Shown piece after piece: positions 15,496 to 24,033 of a stretch of 25,697 bases of DNA (position 1 is its first letter; each line of letters begins with the position of its first letter). Origin of the DNA: Anaerolineae bacterium (GTDB lineage Bacteria > Chloroflexota > Anaerolineae > Aggregatilineales > Phototrophicaceae); assembly GCA_028284565.1 (NCBI GenBank), contig JANQRM010000538.1:1-25697 (forward strand), given 5' to 3'. A program made the position numbers and the translations under genes. The notes under the pieces were generated by a model. It searched no databases. It was not told the origin of the DNA and saw only the letters and a program-made list of their open reading frames with translations.

Positions 15496-17088
15496 ATGCC
15501 AAGTTATTTATCTCCCGGTGTGTATGTTGAAGAAGTCGATAAGGGGACGAAGCCTATTGAAGCTGTGGGAACAGCTGTGGCGGCGTTTGTCGGCTATACC
15601 GAAAAAGCTGAAATGGAACTCAACGGGGAAATGGTTGACCTCGTTGGGAAACCAACGCTAGTTACCAACTGGAGCCAGTTTGTGCAACGGTTTGGGGGCT
15701 TTGTTGATGGGAGCTATACACCGGATGCGGTATATGGCTATTTTGCAAATGGTGGTGGACGTGCGTATATCGTGAGTCTGAAGACAGCAAGTGGGTCGGG
15801 TGATGGCGATACGAAAGCCTTGCCTGCCAAGACAACCGTCCAAAGTGACGATGATAAACCTGTGAATTTATTGTCTTTTACCGCAAAGGAAGCAGGCAAT
15901 AAAGGCAACACTGTTAATGTAGAAGTTGCCAATGATGTCGCCGACCCGAAAGCGGGTGGTGATGGCAAAGAGGGTGGCAGTAAAACCTTTAAGGTGACCG
16001 TCAAAGAGGGTGGACGTACTCGTGAAACCTTTGAGAACTTGACGCTGGCAAAAGGTGCGCGGAATGTCGAGACTGTTCTTAAGAATGAATCGAAATTGGT
16101 GAATGCGTCGATTTTGGGACGCACCGACCTCGTGCCTGCCGATGGCAACTATTCGCTTGAAGGTGGCAACGTCGAATCCAAAGCGGTCTCATTGTCCGAT
16201 TATCAAGGAAATGTGGCGGAACGTGTGGGTATCGGCGGACTCGAAGCCTTTGATGATGTCACGATGATTGCTGTCCCTGATTTGATGTCCAGCTATGAAG
16301 CGGGTGAAATCGACCTCAAAGGTGTGCAAGCGGTTCAACAAACCGTAATTGACTTCTGCGAGGGGATGCAATATTGCTTCGCTATATTGGATACGCCTCC
16401 GGGACTTATCCCACAACAGGCGAAAGAATGGCGTTTGAATGTCAATTATGACAGTTCGCGTGCGGCAGTGTATTACCCGTGGATTGAAGTGGCTGACCAA
16501 ACCGGTGGCAACGGACGTACCCGCACAGTTCCGCCGTCGGGACATATGGCTGGTATTTATGCACGGACTGATGGTACTCGCGGTGTTCACAAGGCTCCAG
16601 CGAATGAAGTCGTTCGTGGTGCGCTTGGCTTGGAAGTCAACTTGACCAAAGGCGAACACGATGAATTGAATCCGATTGGTGTGAATGCGATTCGTGCCTT
16701 CCCCGGACGCGGTATTCGGGTATGGGGTGCGCGGACACTTTCCAGTGATCCATCATGGCGTTATATCAACGTGCGTCGTCTGTTTAGCATGGTTGAGAAG
16801 AGTATCGAACAAGGGACACAATGGGTCGTGTTTGAACCTAATGACCAAGATTTGTGGGCGCGGGTGCGTCGGGACATTTCTGCATTCCTCCGCCTTGTTT
16901 GGCAGAGTGGTGCGCTCTTTGGGACGACACCTGAACAAGCCTTTTATGTCAAATGTGATGCTGAAACGAATCCACCGGAAGTCCGTGATGTCGGTCAATT
17001 GGTGGTGGAAATCGGGTTAGCGCCCGTTAAGCCAGCTGAATTCGTCATCTTCCGTATCAGCCAATGGGCTGGACCAGACGCAAGCTAA
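15496..17088 (+). CDS. Contractile tail sheath protein
   Basis: A 530-residue sheath protein, the outer contractile tube of the particle. The N-terminus SYLSPGVYVEEVDKGTKPIE carries the tube/sheath handshake strand region. The middle holds an inserted beta domain (about 100-230) with GNKGNTVNV. The C-terminal half has the conserved sheath core: NYDSSRAAVYYPWI, PPSGHMAGIYARTD, GVHKAPANE, NPIGVNAIRAFPGRGIRVWGARTL, WRYINVRRLF and QWVVFEPND. The start at 15496 is fixed by GAAGGAG five to six bases upstream. An upstream in-frame GTG (15460) has no ribosome site. Afp and PVC have three sheath genes; only this one is present here, so the sheath is probably made of one protein. Confidence 0.96.
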   Translation: MPSYLSPGVYVEEVDKGTKPIEAVGTAVAAFVGYTEKAEMELNGEMVDLVGKPTLVTNWSQFVQRFGGFVDGSYTPDAVYGYFANGGGRAYIVSLKTASGSGDGDTKALPAKTTVQSDDDKPVNLLSFTAKEAGNKGNTVNVEVANDVADPKAGGDGKEGGSKTFKVTVKEGGRTRETFENLTLAKGARNVETVLKNESKLVNASILGRTDLVPADGNYSLEGGNVESKAVSLSDYQGNVAERVGIGGLEAFDDVTMIAVPDLMSSYEAGEIDLKGVQAVQQTVIDFCEGMQYCFAILDTPPGLIPQQAKEWRLNVNYDSSRAAVYYPWIEVADQTGGNGRTRTVPPSGHMAGIYARTDGTRGVHKAPANEVVRGALGLEVNLTKGEHDELNPIGVNAIRAFPGRGIRVWGARTLSSDPSWRYINVRRLFSMVEKSIEQGTQWVVFEPNDQDLWARVRRDISAFLRLVWQSGALFGTTPEQAFYVKCDAETNPPEVRDVGQLVVEIGLAPVKPAEFVIFRISQWAGPDAS

Positions 17089-17134
17089 GTCATTCGTATT
17101 TGCATATCTCGTCAGATAAAGAGAGAGGAACATC

Positions 17135-17581
17135 ATGGTTGATCAACTCAAAGACCCTTTAGTAGGCTTTCACTACAAAATCGAAGTGCAAGGTGAAATC
17201 ACGGGCTTCTTCACTGAATGCGGTGGCTTAGGTTCGGAGACGGAAATCATCGAACACAAGATCATCGACGAGCGCGGTGTCGAGATTATCCAGAAGATTC
17301 CGGGTCGGATGAAGTACACGGATATTACCCTCAAGCGGGGTATCACGGATAATATGGATGTCTGGAAATGGCGCAAGATGGTCGAAGATGGGGATGTGGC
17401 TGGTGCGCGTCGCAATGGTTCGATTGTGATGTTCGACCAGAAACTGACCGAAGTCGCCCGTTGGAATCTTCGCAATGCGTGGCCCTCGAAGGTAAGTGGT
17501 CCCTCGTTACAATCGGATTCTAACGCGGTGGGTATCGAAGAGATGACTATCGTGCATGAAGGTTTGGTACGCGAGAAATAA
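17135..17581 (+). CDS. Inner tube protein 1 (Afp1/gp19-like)
   Basis: A 148-residue tube subunit that stacks as hexamers inside the sheath. Family marks: DPLVGFHYKIEVQGEITGFFTECGGL at the N-terminus, ERGVEIIQKIPG, TLKRGITD, MDVWKWRKMVEDG, and a C-terminal WNLRNAWPSKVSGPSLQSDSN followed by IEEMTIVHEGL. These match T4-like tail tube (gp19-type) proteins of injection systems. The ATG at 17135 follows AGAGAGGA. It lies directly downstream of the sheath gene, as usual. Confidence 0.93.
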   Translation: MVDQLKDPLVGFHYKIEVQGEITGFFTECGGLGSETEIIEHKIIDERGVEIIQKIPGRMKYTDITLKRGITDNMDVWKWRKMVEDGDVAGARRNGSIVMFDQKLTEVARWNLRNAWPSKVSGPSLQSDSNAVGIEEMTIVHEGLVREK

Positions 17582-17596
17582 GCGTAGGACAAGTAT

Positions 17597-17968
17597 ATGA
17601 CGCTACAGACAGCGTTTGAGTTTACCTTGCCGAAAGGCTATTTAGATGAAGCGGGGCAGTTGCATCGAGAAGGGACGATGCGCTTGGCAACGGCTCTGGA
17701 TGAGATTGCCCCTTTGCGTGACCCCCGTGTGCGGACGAATGAAGCCTACTTGTCGTTGGTGATTTTGTCGCAGGTGGTGACGCAACTTGGCACATACGAT
17801 CAAGTGACCCCCAAGATGTTGGAGAACTTCTTCGCGGTGGATATTCTGTTTTTGCAAGAGTTCTATCGCTATGTCAATGGGCTGGACGAGTTGGAACGGA
17901 TGAACGTGAGTTGTCCGAATTGTCAGCATGAATTTGACTTAGAGGTTCCCTTCTTGGGGGAATCGTAA
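17597..17968 (+). CDS. Small CxxC protein of eCIS clusters (baseplate assembly type)
   Basis: A 123-residue soluble, mostly helical protein. The N-terminal FEFTLPKGYLDEAGQLHREGTMRLATALDEI is followed by REVRT-like charged residues and LVILSQVVTQLGTYDQVTPKMLENFFAVDILFLQEFYR. It ends with a half zinc-ribbon, CPNCQHEF. This resembles the small T4 hub-assembly-chaperone-like proteins found between the tube genes of many injection systems; that match is from memory and the function is inferred. One CxxC pair alone could bind a metal only with a partner or as a dimer. The ATG at 17597 has a modest AGGA site and lies 15 bases after tube gene 1. The next gene is coupled to its stop. Confidence 0.75.
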   Translation: MTLQTAFEFTLPKGYLDEAGQLHREGTMRLATALDEIAPLRDPRVRTNEAYLSLVILSQVVTQLGTYDQVTPKMLENFFAVDILFLQEFYRYVNGLDELERMNVSCPNCQHEFDLEVPFLGES

Positions 17969-18168
17969 GCTACCCCTCAGATCGCTTGCATGAGGAGGTA
18001 GCGTTTATCGCGGTGGGCTTGGGTTGGAGTTATCAAGATATTTTGTCACTGACCCATCATGAACGAGCCAATTGGGTGAGACAAATCAACCGCATGAACC
18101 ACCAGCATAATCAAGACATTCGCAAGCAAATGGCACAGCGCAACAAGGATACCGATGAATCCTCGTAG
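17965..18168 (+). CDS. DUF6760 family protein (eCIS-associated), unusual start
   Basis: A short helical protein found in many injection-system operons; its exact role is not known. The body EEVAFIAVGLGWSYQDILSLTHHERANWVRQINRMN fits the DUF6760 pattern. The first standard start is TTG at 17986, with no ribosome site. The conserved N-terminal block SYPSDRL of the family (recalled from relatives, which begin M-[ST]-Y-P) lies in frame just upstream at 17968-17988. It is preceded by GTA (17965-17967) where relatives have ATG, and by a GGGGG ribosome-like run at 17956-17960. GTA overlaps the TAA of the previous gene. I therefore place the start at 17965, giving 67 residues; if TTG is used the protein has 60. 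Confidence 0.75.
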   Translation, partial: VSYPSDRLHEEVAFIAVGLGWSYQDILSLTHHERANWVRQINRMNHQHNQDIRKQMAQRNKDTDESS

Positions 18169-18346
18169 GCAACGAACTTCTGCCAATGAGCAAGAGACTC
18201 AACAATCTGCGGAGCAGAAATTAAAGGCGTTGTCTGAGGATGAATATCAAGCCTTGGTCAATCAAGTTGCTGAACACGTCTGGCAGATGTGGCGCGAAGA
18301 CCTACGCCATAGCCGAGAGCGACGTGGGACAAGAAAGCGGAGCTAA
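18155..18346 (+). CDS. Small charged helical protein in the eCIS operon
   Basis: A 63-residue protein whose ATG overlaps the DUF6760 gene by 14 bases, with AAGGA five bases upstream, indicating translational coupling. The N-terminus is polar (NPRRQRTSANEQETQQ). The middle is one amphipathic helix (SEDEYQALVNQVAEHVWQMWREDLRHSRERR), and the C-terminus is strongly basic. The position between the tube genes resembles that of small uncharacterised Afp6-type proteins, but similarity is not shown. No function is assigned. Confidence 0.75.
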   Translation: MNPRRQRTSANEQETQQSAEQKLKALSEDEYQALVNQVAEHVWQMWREDLRHSRERRGTRKRS

Positions 18347-18351
18347 ACCTT

Positions 18352-18795
18352 ATGCCACAAGTCGGAAAACCCATCGAAATTCATGCCACTTTTCGCTTTA
18401 CTGTGAAGATTGATGGCATTGACTCCGCCGCCTTCACGGAATGTACCTTGCCGAGCTTGCAGGTTGAAACGCAAGACTTAACGGAGGGTGGGCAGAATGA
18501 ATTTGTCCACAAGTTGCCTGTGCGGGTGAAGGCTGGTCCAGTTAAGTTACGACATGGTATTACCAAGGACAAAGAGTTATTGAATTGGTATATGCAGGTG
18601 TTGCGTGGCGATATGAAGAAAGCCATGCGAACAGTTTCTGTCGTGATGTATGACTCTAAATTGAAGCCAGTTGCGACATGGACCTTTAACCGTGCGTATC
18701 CTATCAAATGGAGTGGACCTGCGCTTAAGGCTAGTGACCAAGCTATCGCCATTGAAGAGTTAGAAATCGCCCACAATGGGTTTGAGGTAGGGTAG
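18352..18795 (+). CDS. Inner tube protein 2 (Afp5-like)
   Basis: A 147-residue paralogue of tube protein 1. Shared features: FRFTVKIDGIDSAAFTECTLPSL at the N-terminus, NEFVHKLPVRVKAGPVKLRHGITKDKELLNWYMQVLRGD, then VVMYDSKLKPVATWTFNRAYPIKWSGPALKASDQAIAIEELEIAHNG. In Afp/PVC particles a second tube protein sits at the baseplate end and starts the tube; that role is likely here. The start ATG at 18352 is five bases after the preceding stop, with GGAG about eleven bases upstream. Confidence 0.92.
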   Translation: MPQVGKPIEIHATFRFTVKIDGIDSAAFTECTLPSLQVETQDLTEGGQNEFVHKLPVRVKAGPVKLRHGITKDKELLNWYMQVLRGDMKKAMRTVSVVMYDSKLKPVATWTFNRAYPIKWSGPALKASDQAIAIEELEIAHNGFEVG

Positions 18796-18800
18796 TTGCT

Positions 18801-21209
18801 GTGGTAAAACGTGCGTATCAACCGGGACGTATCGGTTTGTCGTTGTTCAAATTTGGGCAAAAACGGACAGACAACTATACTAAGCCATCGCCAAAGCATC
18901 AGGTGACCTCAACGGAGACACCTGCTGTCTGGCGTAAGATGGCGGAGACTCGCCTTGTGTGGCGCAAAGCGGAACCCGTTAACTTTGCCCCCTCATTTGA
19001 TGATGTTGAGACTGAGCTTGGGTTAGAACCCGAAGTCTCGCCATTAGATATTCAACCTGAAGAGCGAAAACTCCCCAATGATTTACGCTCAATTTTGGAA
19101 TTGCACAAGTTGCATAACCCAGAGGGTGAAACCAATGTGCCAGAGCATGTCGAGATTCCTTCTGCTCAAGCACCTACCATCACGAAACCGCCTGCTCCTT
19201 CACAGCCGAGTGTGCAGAAGTCGGCAATGCCCCCGTCGCCATCACCAACCAATCCGACAACACAGGAACAATCGAAACGTCCACCTCCACCACATCTGAA
19301 AAAGAAGGGGCTATTGGAGGAGGTCACACCCCGACAACAAGCGATCAATGCTCAACAAGCCGACATCATTGAACCTGAACTCACGGTTGAGGATGAACTG
19401 GCGCGGGTGGAAGCCGACGACTTCCCCGATGAACCCGTTTATATGACGGATGTGACAGCTGAATTAGATTTGGATTGGGACGAAGATGAATCATTTGTTG
19501 ACAATAATAATTCGAGCAACGCGGAATCTTCTGAGGGTGAACTACCAGACCAATTACCCCAAATATCGAGCAATTTAAGCGCGAAAGATAAACCCGTCCA
19601 GCGCAAGTCGCAACCGCTAACAGAAAAGCCAAGTGAGCCAGCCAAGCGGATTCGGAGACAAAACACACCCGGAGCACCGCCTTCGCCTGTGTTAAACAAG
19701 CCGAATGATGTGTCAGACGGAAATAATCCGACATCGCTTGATGATGCTCCGATGGAACACTTCTATACGGAAGAAGCAAGTGACGATGACTTGCCTACTT
19801 TCGATATGCCGGATGTTGAGACCAATCCCTATCAACCAGCCGACGAACTTCCTATCGCAGATGATAACTTGACTGTTGACGATGGTGTGTCCCCCACGAT
19901 TCAGCGTACTGCGGTTGAGAGTCCATCCGACACACGGTCTGCTATTGACGATAATGCGGACATTGCGTTTAAGGACACGCCGGATTATGTATCGCCGATG
20001 GCTGAAGATTCAGACAGTCCCTTGACGTATATAGCTGATGAACCAACGCATCTTCCCCAAGACAATTTATTTGAAGATTCTGTCGATATTGCTGATGATG
20101 CTAAACCATTTGTTGCGCGTTCTGCGGATGCGTCAACGCATGATGAATCCAGTCATGCACCATCGAGTTCTGATTTGTCCTTACCGCCGATTGAGGATGA
20201 AATCCATATCCCGACGGAGCAAATGGATTCGGGTGAATGGGAAATGTTTACGAATACGATGCCGAAGCTAAATTTGCCAGAAGCTCCCGATATGGCATCT
20301 ATACAACGCGCATCAGTGGATGGGGATGCATCCAATGGTGTTTCGGAACGTGATTCCGTACAAGAACCAAGTGCACCGCATCAGATTCCCACCGATATTG
20401 GCGAGGCTTGGGACGATATTGAGGGCTACGAGCCGATTGACGAGTTTGATGTTGAGACGATGCCAACACAATTTGCCGATGACTCAGACGATGTTGAGCC
20501 ATTTACTCCTCAATCCAAGTCAGAACCACAGATTCAACGGGCGAAGCAAACCAGTGACCTAGACTATGACGTGTTGGATGCTGGTGACATTGACAGCCCT
20601 GATTTTGATGATGCTGATGTTGGAGAACCGAATCATCCCGTCTTTTCAGACCAGACTGACTCGCCACAAATAAAGAAACCAGCTTTGCCCTCCCTGTCAC
20701 AGCAATTGCAACGTCAGTCTGAACAGTCAATTGATGTCAATGGTTCGGATGGGGATGCTGAAACTGGCGTACCTTCGCTAAGTAACCATGAAGTCTCGGA
20801 TTTATTGCAGTTATTGGACTTACCACCGGATACACCCATTTCTGGCATAAATTCATCATCCGAACAGCCAACGGTTCAACGAAGTCCCAATGAGTCGAAA
20901 GCGATTGTGCAATCGGACTCGGCACTGCAACCGCAACAACCGAATGAAATTCAATCTATTCCTTTGCAGGATGCTCTGTTTGGTCAAGATGATGCGCCAT
21001 CCATTCAACGAGATTCATTTGAGGCGGGAGCAATTCGACAAATGAATACAGAAGCTGAAATTAGCAGTAGTAATAGCAACACGACGGATCAAGCAAGCGA
21101 TGAATCGGGCGATGAAAAACAAGACCGCAATATGAACACGCTCGTGCGCGATGTTTATCGCAAATTACGCAAGCGTCTGGAGATTGAGCAAGAACGACGG
21201 GCAAATTAA
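18801..21209 (+). CDS. Large acidic disordered protein with dispersed [IVL]QR motifs
   Basis: An 802-residue protein, mostly low-complexity and rich in Asp, Glu, Ser and Pro, predicted to be disordered. It starts with GTG (18801), with AGGTAGGG upstream. Folded-looking parts are only the N-terminal 110 residues, with a twin VWRK (43-46 and 53-56), and a C-terminal helix (LVRDVYRKLRKRLEIEQERR, 781-800). In between, a short motif [IVL]-Q-[RK], usually after P and before S, T or A, recurs eight times, at residues 138-140, 266-268, 367-369, 501-503, 578-580, 636-638, 692-694 and 735-737. Similar C-terminal helices occur, from memory, in proteins next to the LysM adaptor gene of other injection systems. 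It sits between tube 2 and the Afp7-like adaptor. It could be a scaffold, length or cargo-docking factor; no function is established. Confidence 0.85.
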   Translation: MVKRAYQPGRIGLSLFKFGQKRTDNYTKPSPKHQVTSTETPAVWRKMAETRLVWRKAEPVNFAPSFDDVETELGLEPEVSPLDIQPEERKLPNDLRSILELHKLHNPEGETNVPEHVEIPSAQAPTITKPPAPSQPSVQKSAMPPSPSPTNPTTQEQSKRPPPPHLKKKGLLEEVTPRQQAINAQQADIIEPELTVEDELARVEADDFPDEPVYMTDVTAELDLDWDEDESFVDNNNSSNAESSEGELPDQLPQISSNLSAKDKPVQRKSQPLTEKPSEPAKRIRRQNTPGAPPSPVLNKPNDVSDGNNPTSLDDAPMEHFYTEEASDDDLPTFDMPDVETNPYQPADELPIADDNLTVDDGVSPTIQRTAVESPSDTRSAIDDNADIAFKDTPDYVSPMAEDSDSPLTYIADEPTHLPQDNLFEDSVDIADDAKPFVARSADASTHDESSHAPSSSDLSLPPIEDEIHIPTEQMDSGEWEMFTNTMPKLNLPEAPDMASIQRASVDGDASNGVSERDSVQEPSAPHQIPTDIGEAWDDIEGYEPIDEFDVETMPTQFADDSDDVEPFTPQSKSEPQIQRAKQTSDLDYDVLDAGDIDSPDFDDADVGEPNHPVFSDQTDSPQIKKPALPSLSQQLQRQSEQSIDVNGSDGDAETGVPSLSNHEVSDLLQLLDLPPDTPISGINSSSEQPTVQRSPNESKAIVQSDSALQPQQPNEIQSIPLQDALFGQDDAPSIQRDSFEAGAIRQMNTEAEISSSNSNTTDQASDESGDEKQDRNMNTLVRDVYRKLRKRLEIEQERRAN

Positions 21210-21239
21210 GGGTAACTCAAGAAGAAAAGAGGTCTCATC

Positions 21240-21899
21240 ATGGCAAATGTTCCAACTGGGGGAGTGAAGCTAAAAAAGGCGTTCATCAAAAATTTGCTGA
21301 CGAATGAAGAGGTGGAGTGTATGTTCAACCCGCATGAATATACATTGACGAAACGCAATACCTATACGGAACGTCAAAGCCATCGCAATGACCAGAATCG
21401 GGCGAATTTTGCACAGGGCGGTCCACAGACCTTAAAACTTAATCTGCATTTTGATACCTTAACGACAAATTCGGATGTGCGCGAGCATACGGATAAATTG
21501 TGGAAGATGATGCAAGTTGATACCGCTGTCTTGACAGAAACGAACAAGTCGGCTCCGCCCAATGTCGCGTTTCAATGGGGAACGTTTTACTTTGAAGCGG
21601 TCATCACCAATATGACACAAAAATTCACCTTGTTTACTCACAATGGGGTTCCGGTGCGATGTGTGGTTGATGTGACCTTAGAGCAAAAAGTGGATGTTGA
21701 TGATTATAAGGATGATCCCTTCCCTGATATTGTGCGGAAAGAACCGACAGAAGAGGTTGTCGCAACAGAAGGTGATCGTATTGACAATATCGTTGCGAGT
21801 GTTGCGAATAAATCGTTGAATGACATCCGTGAGATTATGGAAGATAACAATATCGACAATCCACTCAATATCACACCGGGTAGCTTCTTTAACTTATAG
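21240..21899 (+). CDS. eCIS tube/baseplate adaptor with LysM domain (Afp7-like)
   Basis: A 219-residue protein of the injection-system tube-adaptor type (CIS_tube N-terminal domain plus LysM). It should link the inner tube to the spike, like gp53/gp54-type adaptors. The N-terminal domain shows KKAFIKNLLTNEEVECMFNPHEYTLTKRN and GGPQTLKLNLHFDTL. The C-terminal 45 residues form a LysM-like fold (EGDRIDNIVASVANKSLNDIREIMEDNNIDNPLNITPG). In these systems the LysM is structural rather than peptidoglycan-binding. The ATG at 21240 has an AAAAGAGG site. It is followed 15 bases later by the spike gene. Confidence 0.92.
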   Translation: MANVPTGGVKLKKAFIKNLLTNEEVECMFNPHEYTLTKRNTYTERQSHRNDQNRANFAQGGPQTLKLNLHFDTLTTNSDVREHTDKLWKMMQVDTAVLTETNKSAPPNVAFQWGTFYFEAVITNMTQKFTLFTHNGVPVRCVVDVTLEQKVDVDDYKDDPFPDIVRKEPTEEVVATEGDRIDNIVASVANKSLNDIREIMEDNNIDNPLNITPGSFFNL

Positions 21900-21914
21900 T
21901 GCTGGGGATCACCT

Positions 21915-23609
21915 ATGGCTTTAGCTCGGCAAAATGCACAGCATCGGACCTATGTCGATCAGGTCAAGATCAAAGTTGATGGGTCGCTGATTCCGAATTC
22001 TTTGGTCAATGACCTCATCGAAGTGGTGGTCGATACGACGCTCTACCTGCCAGCGATGTTTATGATACGTTTTCATGATGATAATCTCGCGGCGATTGAT
22101 GGCAACACCTTTAAAGCGGGGGCATCCGTTGAAATCCAATTGTCGGAGCGCAATGGCGAATTGAAGCGTGTTATTGTGGGTGAGATTACGGCGATTGAAC
22201 CCGAATTCATGGAAGATTTAAGCGTTGCTTTGACGATACGTGGCTATGATCGTAGTCATCGCTTGAATCGGGGGACTAAAACAAAAGTTTTTGTGCAGAT
22301 GTCGGATAGCGATATTGTGCAACAAATCGGACAAAGTGCCGGTTTACAGATGGATGTCCAATCGACCTCGCAAGCGCATGAGCATGTCTTCCAACATAAT
22401 CAAACGGATTTAGAATTCTTGCATCAACGCGCCCAGCGCAATGGTTATGAATTGTTTGTAGATGACCGCAAGCTGTATTTTCGTAAACCGCGCGGAGATC
22501 GTGGCGAATTGGACATGGAGTGGGGGGATAAGCTGACTCAATTCTTCCCTCGTTTGACCCTTGCTAATCAAGTGGATGAAGTGATTGTTAAAGGTTGGGA
22601 CCCCGTCAATAAGGATACTATTACGGGTAAAGCCACGAGTAGCCAAATTCATCCGTCTGTCAATTTGGGTGGTGACGGGGGGAAAGTCGCCAAAAAAGCC
22701 TTTTCAGCGGCGAAGCAAATGGTGGTTCGGCAACCTGTCGATTCACAAGGGGAAGCGGATGCACTTGCCCAAGCGATTTTGGACGACATCAATTCTAACT
22801 TTGTCGAAGCGGAAGGTATTGCAGAAGGCAATCCCGATATTTTGGCAGGGAAGAAGATTAATATCACGAATTTAGGCAGTCGCTTTAGTGGGAAATATGT
22901 CGTGACTTCCGCTTTGCATGTCTATGCACCGGGGAGTTATGAAGTCCAATTCCGCGTAGAGGGTGCGCGTCCCAAACTGATGGCAGATTTAATCCAACGC
23001 AATTCGACTGCCAATGACCGAGATGACTCGTGGAGTGGGGTTGTACCAGCGATTGTGACCAATAACAAAGATGACCGCGATCTGTACAGGGTGAAGGTCA
23101 AGTTCCCATGGATGGATGATGGGATGGAAAGCGATTGGATGCGGGTCGTCGGGATTGGTTCTGGGGATGATCGGGGCTTGTTCTGGTTACCGGAAGTGAA
23201 TGATGAAGTCTTGGTAGCGTTTGAACATGCTTACTTCGACCAACCCTATGTGATTGGTTCACTGTGGAACGGGAAAGATAAACCCCCAGAAACATCATCC
23301 GATGCGGTTAAGAGTGGGAAGATGGAAGTTCGCACATTGAAGACGCGCGAGGGACATACCATCCGCCTTGTTGATGATAGTTCTAAGAAGAAAATTGAAA
23401 TTGTCGACTCGGATGGCAAAAACACAATCACGCTTGATACTAAACAAAATAAACTCATCATTAAGACCAAAGGTGAAGTGAATATTGAGAGTCAAGGCGC
23501 GATGAAACTCGAAGCCAAGGGACAACTTGATATTAAGGGAAGTGCCAATGTCAATGTCCAAGCGACTGGGCAATTGGTGCTGAAGGGCGCAACTGTCAAT
23601 ATTAATTAG
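21915..23609 (+). CDS. VgrG-like central spike protein (Afp8-like)
   Basis: A 564-residue spike protein, trimeric in relatives, combining gp27-like and gp5-like parts. Residues about 10-355 form the hub domain (phage late control D type; LTIRGYDRSHRLNRG, FLHQRAQRNGYELFVDD). Residues about 374-455 form the OB-fold (VPAIVTNNKDDRDLYRVKVKFPW, SDWMRVV, GLFWLPEVNDEVLVAFEHAYFDQPYVIGSLWNG). From about 473 to the end is a beta-helix with short repeating strands (KLIIKTKGEVNIES, MKLEAKGQLDI, NVNVQATGQLVLKGATVNIN), on which the PAAR tip would sit. No C-terminal effector extension is present. The ATG at 21915 follows GGGGATCACC. Confidence 0.94.
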   Translation: MALARQNAQHRTYVDQVKIKVDGSLIPNSLVNDLIEVVVDTTLYLPAMFMIRFHDDNLAAIDGNTFKAGASVEIQLSERNGELKRVIVGEITAIEPEFMEDLSVALTIRGYDRSHRLNRGTKTKVFVQMSDSDIVQQIGQSAGLQMDVQSTSQAHEHVFQHNQTDLEFLHQRAQRNGYELFVDDRKLYFRKPRGDRGELDMEWGDKLTQFFPRLTLANQVDEVIVKGWDPVNKDTITGKATSSQIHPSVNLGGDGGKVAKKAFSAAKQMVVRQPVDSQGEADALAQAILDDINSNFVEAEGIAEGNPDILAGKKINITNLGSRFSGKYVVTSALHVYAPGSYEVQFRVEGARPKLMADLIQRNSTANDRDDSWSGVVPAIVTNNKDDRDLYRVKVKFPWMDDGMESDWMRVVGIGSGDDRGLFWLPEVNDEVLVAFEHAYFDQPYVIGSLWNGKDKPPETSSDAVKSGKMEVRTLKTREGHTIRLVDDSSKKKIEIVDSDGKNTITLDTKQNKLIIKTKGEVNIESQGAMKLEAKGQLDIKGSANVNVQATGQLVLKGATVNIN

Positions 23610-23632
23610 TGAAAGCGATTTGAGAGCATATT

Positions 23633-24022
23633 ATGCCACGGATTACAGGACGTGGGTGGGCTTTTCCACCTCATTTGGATGACCGAGACCGTATTGCGAT
23701 GGTCGAAGATGATACGGATATTCGGCAGTCGATGTTTATCATCCTCAATACTGTACCGGGGGAGCGAGTTATGCGCCCGGACTTTGGTTGTCAAATTCAT
23801 GAGTTGGTGTTTTCACCAGCCAACGACTATACCGCTACGCAGGCGGAACGGTACGTACGGGAAGCCTTGACGCGCTGGGAAGCTCGGATTGATTTACAAG
23901 AGGTTACAGTGACACCCGGTAACACGGAATATGGTGAGTTACGCATTGATATTCGGTATCGTGTAAGAAATCATGTTGAAGAACACAATTTAGTCTATCC
24001 CTTTTATCTGACCCCATCATAA
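23633..24022 (+). CDS. gp25-like baseplate wedge protein (Afp9-like)
   Basis: A 129-residue baseplate wedge protein of the GPW/gp25 family. It shows the N-terminal GRGWAFPPHL, the conserved IRQSMFIILNTVPGERVMRPDFGCQIHELVF with its characteristic ...GER-RPDFG core (EPR-type motif), and the C-terminal AERYVREALTRWEARIDLQEVTV plus a beta strand pair. It starts sheath assembly at the baseplate and contacts both sheath and wedge proteins. Its stop TAA (24020-24022) overlaps the ribosome site of the next gene. Confidence 0.95.
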   Translation: MPRITGRGWAFPPHLDDRDRIAMVEDDTDIRQSMFIILNTVPGERVMRPDFGCQIHELVFSPANDYTATQAERYVREALTRWEARIDLQEVTVTPGNTEYGELRIDIRYRVRNHVEEHNLVYPFYLTPS

Positions 24023-24033
24023 GAGGATACTCG

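Noticed and set aside
18381..18899. Long open frame (172 codons) antisense to tube protein 2
   Set aside because: The plus strand encodes a clearly recognisable tube protein; the antisense frame shows no motif and no ribosome site.
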